This document shows, piece after piece, positions 6,481 through 11,978 of a stretch of DNA of 11,978 nt. The position numbers and the translations under genes were made by a program. The stretch's first letter is position 1. Each line of letters begins with the position of its first letter. The DNA comes from an uncultured Porphyromonas sp. (lineage in GTDB: Bacteria > Bacteroidota > Bacteroidia > Bacteroidales > Porphyromonadaceae): contig NZ_CAKRLH010000036.1 in assembly GCF_934359325.1 (NCBI RefSeq), positions 1 to 11,978 on the forward strand, in the 5' to 3' direction. Below the pieces are notes generated by a model. That model was given only the letters and a program-made list of their open reading frames with translations, had not been told where the DNA came from and did not search any database.

Positions 6481-6513
6481 AAAAAAGATGGGACCACGCT
6501 CACGCGCAGTCCC
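6481..6513 (-). terminator. candidate minus-strand intrinsic terminator
   Basis: Read on the minus strand, GGGAC and GTCCC form a stem with a TG/TG internal mismatch and an inner CGC/GCG pair around loop GTGA. It is followed 3 nt later by six T residues (A6481-A6486 on the plus strand). It has no T tract in the plus direction. The nearest minus-strand gene ends about 675 bp away, so it would serve long readthrough or an unannotated minus transcript. Confidence 0.5.
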
Positions 6514-6549
6514 AATCGAAAAAACTTGTTTAATGAAATTAACGCATCT

Positions 6550-6591
6550 GATAAACAAAACCTTTATCTCTCTAGTCCGATAGGCGGACTA
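6550..6591. other. two consecutive small hairpins
   Basis: GATAAA (6550-6555) pairs with TTTATC (6563-6568) around CAAAACC; then TAGTCCG (6573-6579) pairs with CGGACTA (6585-6591) around ATAGG. Both stems are perfect, 4 bp apart. Neither is followed by a T tract. Confidence 0.4.
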
Positions 6592-6620
6592 TATTACACA
6601 CTTCTCCGTCTTACAATTGG

Positions 6621-6634
6621 GTGGAGAGCCCTTA
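6621..6634 (+). repeat. direct repeat, left copy
   Basis: GTGGAGAGCCCTTA occurs here and again at 7080-7093. After the left copy come TACA and then GTATC; after the right copy GTATC follows at once, so similarity continues past a 4-nt difference. The copies bracket the RNA-like fold. Confidence 0.6.
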
Positions 6635-6722
6635 TACAGTATCATATCTTCTGCTTGTCTGTTACCCTATGATGAGCAGGTGTCGGATTGGTTTAATCAC
6701 CCGGGCGGAAAAATCCTCTTTG

Positions 6723-6900
6723 AGACCTTTGCAAAACGTCCCATCTGCGGCGTCACTTTCGAGATTCGGGCTTGGTCATGTGCGTATGCACACTCCCTTT
6801 GCCCTCACTCTCAGTTCCTTGCATCTGTGGTATTCTACAAAGCCCCTGCCGAAAAAGCGGTGCTCTTTCGGCGAAAGAACATTTTGCAAAGGTCTTTTTT
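6723..6900 (+). ncRNA. candidate structured RNA or MITE-like element
   Basis: A perfect 14-bp inverted repeat, AGACCTTTGCAAAA (6723-6736) and TTTTGCAAAGGTCT (6882-6895), closes a 145-nt interior and runs directly into a T tract (6895-6900). Mutually compatible stems lie inside: CTTTC (6756-6760) with GAAAG (6873-6877); GGGCTT (6768-6773) with AAGCCC (6840-6845); TGTGC (6779-6783) with GCACA (6788-6792); and a hairpin GCCGAAAnAGC/GCTnTTTCGGC (6848-6872, loop GGT). Such nesting plus a 3' T run suits a small RNA of about 180 nt. The long closed rod recalls 6S-like RNAs, but I see no proven family signature. Against it: no good promoter was found, and the terminator stem has an unusually large loop. 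Terminal inverted repeats of a MITE are the main alternative. Confidence 0.35.
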
Positions 6901-6965
6901 CTCTTATGCTTGCGGTCGTCCGTCTGATTTCTCTTACTCTCCGATGTATGATGAGCGGGCATACC

Positions 6966-7047
6966 TCCGGGTGCTGTCACCGTGCTTACTGGCGATCCCC
7001 GGATGCGTCACATCTGTATAAGCTTCGGGGCAGGTCGGGGGTGACGC
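6966..7047. other. adjacent long-loop inverted repeats
   Basis: TCCGGG (6966-6971) can pair with CCCGGA (6998-7003), and GCGTCAC (7005-7011) with GTGACGC (7041-7047, 29-nt loop). A smaller alternative, GGTG/CACC (6970-6981), competes with the first. They may be part of the same structured locus. Confidence 0.3.
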
Positions 7048-7079
7048 TTTGTGGCTGTTTCTCTTACGTATGGGTGTGC

Positions 7080-7093
7080 GTGGAGAGCCCTTA
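7080..7093 (+). repeat. direct repeat, right copy
   Basis: Second exact copy of GTGGAGAGCCCTTA, 459 bp from the left copy at 6621-6634. It could be a relic of an insertion or a segmental duplication. Confidence 0.6.
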
Positions 7094-7138
7094 GTATCGG
7101 AGATGTACTAGCGGGTCTTTCTGTATATGACCGGTGAT

Positions 7139-7166
7139 ATGATCTGCGGGCTACTCCGCAGATCAT
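7139..7166 (-). terminator. perfect 11-bp hairpin after the START-like gene
   Basis: ATGATCTGCGG (7139-7149) pairs completely with CCGCAGATCAT (7156-7166) around a 6-nt loop. It lies about 20 bp beyond the stop of the minus-strand gene, where a terminator is expected. It lacks a T tract in that direction, so it may instead be a 3'-end stabiliser or a weak terminator. Confidence 0.5.
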
Positions 7167-7187
7167 AGCAGGTGTCACAGATCGTCG

Positions 7188-7586
7188 TCAGCTTAGTCCG
7201 AGGGAGAGTCTCAGCTTGCGGCGGTGGTTGCTCCAGATCTTCTGCAGCGTGGCGGGCTCGAGGTGCTCATCGTGGTCATTGACCATAAGAGAGACGAAGT
7301 GCGACAGCTCCGACACGACGATCTCCATCCGCACAAAGCTTGTGGGGCAGTCGTTCCAGTTCCACTGGATATACTCACCCTTCTTCAGATCGGTTACCGT
7401 TGCGGCGCGGTCGTCACCGGTCTCGTCCCAGAATACATGGATCTTCCTGAGCGAGACATCCACTCTCGGGGCTATCCACTCCGATAGACCCCTGGCGGTC
7501 GAGATTTGGTTCCATACGCTTTGCGGAGATGCGTTGTCGAGGTCGATCTCTATCTTGAAGCCTTCTCCGTGTGAGGTCCTTGCCAT
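7188..7586 (-). CDS. START-like domain protein (Bacteroidetes type), function unknown
   Basis: A soluble 132-residue protein with the layout of a START/SRPBCC-like helix-grip fold as found in small Bacteroidetes proteins. The pattern is FKIEIDL strand, SPQSVWNQISTARGLSEWI (the helix and GLSEWI turn are characteristic), then IHVFWDETGDDRAATV, YIQWNWND, and a final helix LQKIWSNHRRKLRLSLG. Family members often have FxW and GLxxW at the same places. The fold usually forms a hydrophobic cavity, but no ligand or partner is known to me for this branch and no catalytic residues stand out. ATG at 7584-7586 fits the domain start exactly. It is divergently oriented from the glucan phosphorylase gene, separated by 274 bp, and stands alone on its strand in this window. 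Confidence 0.8.
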   Translation of the reverse strand: MARTSHGEGFKIEIDLDNASPQSVWNQISTARGLSEWIAPRVDVSLRKIHVFWDETGDDRAATVTDLKKGEYIQWNWNDCPTSFVRMEIVVSELSHFVSLMVNDHDEHLEPATLQKIWSNHRRKLRLSLGLS

Positions 7587-7617
7587 AGCATTCTATCATT
7601 AGTCTTACTTACTAGTG

Positions 7618-7649
7618 CAATATAGCCATTTCCTCGTATTATAGGACAA
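7618..7649 (-). promoter_or_regulatory. weak candidate promoter for the START-like gene
   Basis: On the minus strand TATATTG (7618-7624) resembles the -7 element TAnnTTTG, and another TATATTG lies 29 bp upstream (7647-7653), whose TTG falls about 22 bp ahead as a rough -33. Both are imperfect. The distance to the ATG (about 31 bp) is reasonable. Confidence 0.3.
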
Positions 7650-7819
7650 TATAAGGAGCAAATCTGTCCGTATGGGGTGACAGGATCTCCTTTTGGACTA
7701 CTTCCTACCTGGTATTTCACTCTGGGGGACAGATGCTTATATGGCGTACCTGGAGTGCGCTAAGGGATGATCTTTGATCCGAAGTCTATGAGGCTCCTCG
7801 TGGTTTGTAAAGTATTAAG

Positions 7820-7827
7820 TAAATTTG
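7820..7827 (+). promoter_or_regulatory. -7 promoter element for the glucan phosphorylase operon
   Basis: TAAATTTG matches TAnnTTTG perfectly and lies 33 bp before the chosen ATG at 7861. The region 19-21 bp upstream (TCCTCGT) has no TTTG; the nearest TTTG (7804-7807) is too close. So the -33 box is poor, which may mean an activator is used. The 238 bp between the divergent genes otherwise hold only weak hairpins, such as CTGTC/GACAG at 7664-7683. Confidence 0.5.
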
Positions 7828-7860
7828 CTCGGTTACTATCCGCATAATAAGACTATAACT

Positions 7861-10437
7861 ATGATAAGGAGTAAGGAGGCTAATCAGCCCGTCTGGAGAG
7901 ATATCACAGCACTCTCCGACCTACCGCAATCGCTACAGCAGCTGGAGGAGCTCGCCAATAATCTCTGGTGGGTATGGAACGCTCCGGCGCGCCATCTCTT
8001 CAGGGATCTTGATCCGATGGTCTGGTACCACTCCAAGGGGAATCCGGTCCACGTCCTCCATACACTCTCTCAGAGTCGTATCGCCGAGCTGACTCAGGAT
8101 CAGGACTTCCTCGCGAGGCTCTCACAGGTCTACGAGAGCTTCAGAGCCTACATGGACCAGCCGATGCGGGACGACCTCCCCTCTGTCGCCTACTTCTGTA
8201 TGGAGTACGGGATCACCAATATCCTGAAGATCTACTCCGGCGGTCTCGGCATCCTCGCCGGTGATTACATCAAGGAGGCGAGTGACTTCGGTGCCAATAT
8301 GGTAGGCGTCGGCTTCCTCTATCGCTACGGCTACTTCGACCAAAAGATCACTGCCGACGGACAGCAGGTGGCGGAGTATAAGGCTCAGGACTTCGAGGAT
8401 CTGCCGCTTACACTGGTGCGTGACGACAATGGCGCACCGATGATACTTCGTGTGCCCTTCAACGGCTACGAGGTCGCTGCGCAGATCTGGCGTGTCGACG
8501 TGGGTCGGGTGAAGCTCTACCTGATGGATACCGACATCGCAGAGAACTCCGAGTGGGATCGTCAGATCACTCACCAGCTCTACGGAGGCGACTGGGAGAA
8601 CCGTATGAAGCAGGAGTATATGCTCGGCATCGGCGGTGTGCAGATGCTCCGTCTCCTCGGCATCGAATCTGATGTCTATCATGCCAATGAGGGACACGCA
8701 GCCTTTATGGGTCTGGAGCGGATGGCACACATGGTCGAGGGGGGGCTCGACTTCGACCAGGCGCTGGAGCTGGTCCGCTCTTCCGGGCTTTATACCTGCC
8801 ACACGCCGGTACCTGCCGGACACGACTACTTCGACGAGTCCCTCTTCGCAAAGTATGTAGGCCACTACGCCGACAAGCTCCACATCTCCCTCCAGGAGCT
8901 GACCGACCTCGGTCGTGAGGTCCCGGGATCTCATGAGAAATTCTCGATGAGTGTCCTGGCACTTAATACCTGCCAGGAGGCCAATGGGGTAAGTAAGCTC
9001 CATGGCCAGGTGTCGCGTGAGATGTTTGCCCCCGTATGGAGAGGGTACCTCCCCGAGGAGCTGCACGTTGGATATGTGACCAATGGTGTGCACCTGCCCA
9101 CTTGGATGGCCTCGCCCTGGTCTGATCTGATGGAGAAGAGCATCGGCGACGACATCCTGGCTGACCAGGACAGCCTCGAGCTGTGGGATAAGGTCTGGCA
9201 GACGCCCGACAAGGATGTATGGGAGCGGAGACTGGAGCTCAAGAGTCGCCTCATCGAGTACCTCCGCCGCCGCTACGAGGCACATATGGGCGACTTCAAT
9301 CAGGATCCCACCATGCTGATGTCCTTCCTCGAGACGCTTACTCCGAGGACGCTGCTCATCGGATTTGGTCGTCGCTTCGCCACCTACAAGAGAGCGCACC
9401 TGCTCTTTACCGACCTCGATCGGCTCTCCAAGATCGTCAATGACCCCGAGCACCCGGTGATCTTTATCTTCACAGGCAAGGCACACCCCGCCGATGGCGG
9501 CGGTCAGGGGCTGATCCGACATATCTTCCAGATCTCCAAGCGTCCCGAGTTCCTCGGCAAGATCCTCTTTGTCGACAATTACGACATCCGTGTGTCCCAG
9601 TTCCTCATCCCGGGCGTGGATATTTGGCTCAATACGCCGACCCGTCCGCTCGAGGCCTCAGGTACCTCGGGTATGAAGGCGCTGATGAATGGCGTGCTCA
9701 ACTTCTCCGTCCTGGATGGCTGGTGGTACGAGGGCTATGTCAAGGGCGGAGGCTGGTCGCTTACCGAGAAGATCACCTTCTCCGACACCAATCTGCAGGA
9801 CAAGCTCGACGCTGCGACCATCTACCGTATGCTGGAGGAGGAGATCATCCCGCTCTACTACGACAATGATAAGGAGCAGTCCTACTCAGAGGGCTGGATC
9901 CATGCCATCAAGACAGCCACCTCGCAGATTCTCCCTCGCTTCACGATGCGACGGATGATCCGTAATTACTTTGACCGATTCTACAATCAGCTCGGAGAGC
10001 GCAGTGCCATGCTCCGTGCAAGTGACTACAGGCAGCTCGGTCGTCTCCTTGAGTGGGAGCGCCACGTGGCTCAGTCGTGGTCTCACCTCGAGGTGGTGGA
10101 TACCCGAATGATCAAGGACGACGGCACCCTGATAAACAACTTCACCGTGGGCGGTATCGCACGGGGAAGTGTCACGGTCGACCTGCACGATCTGCGCAGT
10201 GACCTTGCTGTCGAGCTGATCATCGCACGCGAGGATACCAAGACGAAGAAGCTTCACCTCGCCAGCAAGCAGACCTTCCACCTCGTCTCCGAGGAGGGAT
10301 CCCGCAGACGGTATGAGCTCAAGGTGGATATTGATCTCCCCGGTACCTATAAGGTAGCCACTCGCATCACTCCGACCCATGAGCTGCTGGCACACCCGAT
10401 GGCTCTGGGGTATATGAAGTGGGTCACCATCTTCTGA
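7861..10437 (+). CDS. glgP: alpha-glucan (glycogen) phosphorylase, DUF3417-containing type
   Basis: GT35 phosphorylase that splits alpha-1,4-glucans with phosphate to release glucose-1-phosphate in the cytoplasm, using pyridoxal phosphate. Residues 20-100 form the N-terminal DUF3417 segment (LQQLEELANNLWWVWN with W36 and W37). CMEYG (113-117), YSGGLGILAGDY (G127-G130) and HANEGHAAF (274 on) belong to the phosphorylase core. GFGRRFATYKRA supplies R505 and K510, matching the phosphate-site Arg and Lys of muscle phosphorylase. GKAHPADGGG follows, and K606 in EASGTSGMKA is the expected PLP lysine. A C-terminal beta-rich extension (about 740-858) ends the protein. ATG 7861 (858 residues) is preferred over an in-frame TTG at 7825, which lies inside the -7 element and adds no conserved sequence. 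Substrate preference between glycogen and maltodextrin cannot be read here. Psd follows after 25 bp. Confidence 0.95.
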   Translation: MIRSKEANQPVWRDITALSDLPQSLQQLEELANNLWWVWNAPARHLFRDLDPMVWYHSKGNPVHVLHTLSQSRIAELTQDQDFLARLSQVYESFRAYMDQPMRDDLPSVAYFCMEYGITNILKIYSGGLGILAGDYIKEASDFGANMVGVGFLYRYGYFDQKITADGQQVAEYKAQDFEDLPLTLVRDDNGAPMILRVPFNGYEVAAQIWRVDVGRVKLYLMDTDIAENSEWDRQITHQLYGGDWENRMKQEYMLGIGGVQMLRLLGIESDVYHANEGHAAFMGLERMAHMVEGGLDFDQALELVRSSGLYTCHTPVPAGHDYFDESLFAKYVGHYADKLHISLQELTDLGREVPGSHEKFSMSVLALNTCQEANGVSKLHGQVSREMFAPVWRGYLPEELHVGYVTNGVHLPTWMASPWSDLMEKSIGDDILADQDSLELWDKVWQTPDKDVWERRLELKSRLIEYLRRRYEAHMGDFNQDPTMLMSFLETLTPRTLLIGFGRRFATYKRAHLLFTDLDRLSKIVNDPEHPVIFIFTGKAHPADGGGQGLIRHIFQISKRPEFLGKILFVDNYDIRVSQFLIPGVDIWLNTPTRPLEASGTSGMKALMNGVLNFSVLDGWWYEGYVKGGGWSLTEKITFSDTNLQDKLDAATIYRMLEEEIIPLYYDNDKEQSYSEGWIHAIKTATSQILPRFTMRRMIRNYFDRFYNQLGERSAMLRASDYRQLGRLLEWERHVAQSWSHLEVVDTRMIKDDGTLINNFTVGGIARGSVTVDLHDLRSDLAVELIIAREDTKTKKLHLASKQTFHLVSEEGSRRRYELKVDIDLPGTYKVATRITPTHELLAHPMALGYMKWVTIF

Positions 10438-10462
10438 CGCACGCATTGGCACTGCTTGAGGA

Positions 10463-11140
10463 ATGAAAATTCACCACGAGGGTACGACCTTCTTAGTCGC
10501 AGCGGGGCTCTTCCTCAGCTTCCTCTGCCTCTACATCTACTTGGTCGTGGAGCAGAGGTGGCCCTTCTGGCTCTCCGTTGTGGTGAGTGTGGTGTTGCTG
10601 GGCATTGCCTTCAATTTCTACCGCTCTCCACGCCGCATCCACGGCAAGCCGACGGACGGACTGGTACTCGCCTCGGCGGATGGGCACATTGTGGCGATCG
10701 AGGAGGTGGATGAGCCGGAGGTCCTGGGCGGGCGGTGTCTGATGATCTCCACCTTTATGTCCCTCTTCAACGTCCATGCTCAGTGGGTACCGGTGGCGGG
10801 CGAGGTGACCTATGTGCGTCATCACCGTGGCAATCTCTACGCCGCCTATGTCCCTAAGAGCAGTACGGAGAACGAGCGCTCCACCGTCGAGATCGTCACT
10901 ACCGAGGGACACCACATCGTGGTGCGCCAGATCGCAGGAGCGATGGCTCGTCGCATAGAGACCTACCTCAGAGAGGGGGAGACGTGCGCCATCGATGACC
11001 AGCTGGGCTTTATCAAGCTCGGCTCTCGGGTCGATATATTCCTCCCGCTGGGAAGTAAGCCGCTGGTGGATCTCGACGAGCCGGTTACCGGTAACGTCAC
11101 TGTGCTGGCGGAGCTGCCTCCCCGTGAGACGTCTAAGTAA
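10463..11140 (+). CDS. psd: phosphatidylserine decarboxylase (short proenzyme)
   Basis: Pyruvoyl-dependent inner-membrane enzyme that decarboxylates phosphatidylserine to phosphatidylethanolamine. The 225 residues fit the short PSD class found in many Bacteroidetes and archaea. Two membrane helices lie near 8-28 and 34-52. The catalytic domain begins FYRSPRRI and contains SADGHIVAIE, FMSLFNVHAQWVP (H105) and RQIAGAMARRI. The C-terminal LGFIKLGSRVDIFLP holds the self-cleavage pair G187-S188, where the serine becomes the pyruvoyl group of the small subunit. GAGGA-like purines (GAGGA at 10458) precede the ATG. A phosphatidylserine synthase gene follows after 9 bp, so the pathway's two steps are encoded together in reverse order. 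Confidence 0.95.
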   Translation: MKIHHEGTTFLVAAGLFLSFLCLYIYLVVEQRWPFWLSVVVSVVLLGIAFNFYRSPRRIHGKPTDGLVLASADGHIVAIEEVDEPEVLGGRCLMISTFMSLFNVHAQWVPVAGEVTYVRHHRGNLYAAYVPKSSTENERSTVEIVTTEGHHIVVRQIAGAMARRIETYLREGETCAIDDQLGFIKLGSRVDIFLPLGSKPLVDLDEPVTGNVTVLAELPPRETSK

Positions 11141-11149
11141 ATAGAAGCT

Positions 11150-11863
11150 ATGGCAAAGCAGATCTATAAATACATCCCCAATCTCCTGACGCTCTCCAAC
11201 GGGCTCTTCGGAGCGCTCTCCATCGTGATGTACCTCACGGTCTCGCTCCGGGCGGCGCTCTGCTGCATCGCCGTGAGCCTGATCGCCGACGTGCTCGATG
11301 GTATGACTGCGCGACTGCTCCACGCTACGTCAGACATTGGTGGTGATCTAGACTCCCTCTCTGATGTCATCTCCTTCGGTGCCGCGCCGGCGATCTTGCT
11401 GACGCTGGTACTAAGGGGACTGGGCTGGGGTGTCGCTTGCTGGGCGCCTCTGCTGGTCGTGCCTGCCTCGATATATCGTCTGGCGAAGTTCAATAACGAC
11501 CCTCGTCAGACCACCTCCTTCATCGGTCTGGCTACTACCGGAAATGCTGTGATGCTGGCACCGCTGGCGCTCTTCTTCGAGAGCCACGCTGTCTCGCCCA
11601 CGCCGCTCTATCAGGTCCTCTTCGTCCTCTTTATGATCATCGATGCCTGGCTTCTGGTTTGCGAGGTGCCGTTCTTCGGGCTCAAGCAGCTCTCCAAGGG
11701 CTGGCGAGCCAATATCGGGCTCATCATCGTCGTCTTTGCAGCGATAGTGGCACTGATCCTCTTCGGTATCGAGGGGATCGCCTGGGCGATGATGCTCTAT
11801 ATTTTGCTTAACTTAATCACGTGGCTGACTCACAAGTCAGGCGCAAAATCAACAATCCAATGA
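11150..11863 (+). CDS. pssA: CDP-diacylglycerol--serine O-phosphatidyltransferase
   Basis: Integral-membrane enzyme that transfers a phosphatidyl group from CDP-diacylglycerol to L-serine, making phosphatidylserine for Psd. The 237 residues carry the complete CDP-alcohol phosphotransferase signature: D47, D50, G51, A54, R55, G64, D68 and D72 (DVLDGMTAR, then GGDLDSLSD), followed by SFGAAPA. NLLTLSNGLFG at 11-21 is the usual entry to the first helix. About six to seven hydrophobic helices follow in total. The phosphatidylserine reading is supported by the LDSLSD variant and by the adjacent psd; a phosphatidylglycerophosphate synthase is less likely. Its stop overlaps the next start (ATGA), so the downstream gene is probably translationally coupled. 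Confidence 0.95.
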   Translation: MAKQIYKYIPNLLTLSNGLFGALSIVMYLTVSLRAALCCIAVSLIADVLDGMTARLLHATSDIGGDLDSLSDVISFGAAPAILLTLVLRGLGWGVACWAPLLVVPASIYRLAKFNNDPRQTTSFIGLATTGNAVMLAPLALFFESHAVSPTPLYQVLFVLFMIIDAWLLVCEVPFFGLKQLSKGWRANIGLIIVVFAAIVALILFGIEGIAWAMMLYILLNLITWLTHKSGAKSTIQ

Positions 11864-11978
11864 AGATAAACGATAAGTCCTACGTCCGCGTACAGTATAA
11901 GCTCACCGAGGTAGCTCCCGACGGCTCCGAGACCTTTGTCGAGGAGACGACTGAGGATCGTCCCATGGACTATGTCCA
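11860..11978 (+). CDS. FKBP/SlyD-like peptidyl-prolyl isomerase, N-terminal fragment (runs off window)
   Basis: The first 39 codons of a gene that continues beyond the window. MKINDKSYVRVQYKL, a gap, then FVEETTEDRPMDYV resembles the opening of SlyD-type FKBP isomerases, where an initial strand (VxxxYxL) is followed by an acidic turn and a xRPMxYxxG-like segment before the insert-in-flap domain. The catalytic aromatic residues are not yet reached, so the call is tentative. The ATG overlaps the TGA of pssA. If confirmed, a folding helper sits downstream of the two lipid genes. Confidence 0.6.
   Translation, partial: MKINDKSYVRVQYKLTEVAPDGSETFVEETTEDRPMDYV

Larger units (their letters stand above)
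6253..7187. other. 935-bp block without a convincing gene, rich in repeats and hairpins
   Basis: This stretch separates the Exb terminator from the stop of the minus-strand START-like gene. It is less GC-rich than the flanking genes. Two overlapping plus-strand frames of 134 and 157 codons exist, but they look random: rich in Cys, Ser and Arg, with no domain or proper start context. What is visible is a three-unit palindromic repeat (6309-6368), several hairpins, a minus-strand terminator (6481-6513), a 14-bp direct repeat (6621-6634 and 7080-7093), an RNA-like nested fold (6723-6900) and TTTCTCTTA repeated at 6898, 6928 and 7058. TATGATGAGC also occurs twice (near 6668 and 6947). No strict TAnnTTTG promoter was found on either strand. 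A decayed mobile element or non-coding RNA locus would both fit. Confidence 0.7.

Noticed and set aside
6424..6672. 82-codon plus-strand frame after the palindromic repeats
   Set aside because: It crosses the minus-strand terminator hairpin and two other hairpins, and has no family resemblance or supported start.
6617..7094. Overlapping plus-strand frames of 134 and 157 codons
   Set aside because: They overlap in two frames, have odd Cys/Ser/Arg-rich composition, no recognisable domain, and contain the repeats and hairpins described. No promoter supports either. A decayed coding origin cannot be excluded.
6253..7187. RNase P RNA or tmRNA
   Set aside because: The conserved core sequences of these RNAs (such as GAGGAAAGTCC, or the tmRNA alanyl acceptor end) were looked for by eye and not found.
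7216..7602. 128-codon plus-strand frame opposite the START-like gene
   Set aside because: The minus-strand frame has the START-like motifs and a sensible start; this is its shadow.
7825..7860. TTG start adding 12 codons to the glucan phosphorylase
   Set aside because: The TTG is part of the -7 promoter element TAAATTTG, so it would not be transcribed properly, and the added residues match nothing conserved.
8122..9522. 466-codon minus-strand open frame
   Set aside because: It lies wholly inside the glucan phosphorylase gene, whose residues match the family throughout; the antisense frame is long only because of GC-rich codon bias.

Overview
The window reads as chromosomal DNA of a Bacteroidota bacterium, most likely order Bacteroidales and close to Porphyromonas. 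Evidence for this is: Bacteroidetes-type promoter elements (TAnnTTTG, with an upstream TTTG where visible); weak Shine-Dalgarno sequences; a small START-like protein of a family typical of Bacteroidetes; a DUF3417-type alpha-glucan phosphorylase; and an ExbB / four-helix protein / ExbD / ExbD gene set. The GC-rich coding sequence fits Porphyromonas better than Bacteroides, but genus is an inference.

Layout. 1-3305 is a tightly packed plus-strand run: the 3' end of a UDP-glucose 6-dehydrogenase, nicotinate phosphoribosyltransferase (NAD salvage), a short-chain polyprenyl diphosphate synthase and a TatD-family metal-dependent hydrolase. Gaps are 18 and 6 bp, followed by a 1-bp overlap. 3306-3702 holds a short 22-bp-phased T-rich repeat, a good promoter and tRNA-Ser(GGA). 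3703-6160 is a proton-motive-force energy-transduction operon: ExbB with a signal peptide, a four-helix membrane protein and two different ExbD proteins. It ends at a strong intrinsic terminator (6211-6252).

6253-7187 has no convincing gene and is the most unusual part. It contains three 16-bp palindromic repeats at an exact 22-bp period, an orphan minus-strand terminator, a 14-bp direct repeat 459 bp apart, and a 178-nt nested fold. That fold is closed by a perfect 14-bp stem running straight into a T tract, so it could be an unannotated structured RNA or a MITE-like element. 7188-7586 (minus) is a START-like protein, divergent from the next operon.

7861-11978 is a second plus-strand cluster: alpha-glucan (glycogen) phosphorylase, phosphatidylserine decarboxylase, phosphatidylserine synthase and the start of an FKBP/SlyD-like prolyl isomerase. 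Gaps are 25 and 9 bp, then an ATGA overlap. Psd and PssA together give the two-step route from CDP-diacylglycerol to phosphatidylethanolamine; the phosphorylase mobilises stored glucan as glucose-1-phosphate.

The coding content is mainly housekeeping. No defence system, transposase, integrase or CRISPR array is visible. The leads worth checking are the non-coding block and the Exb operon.
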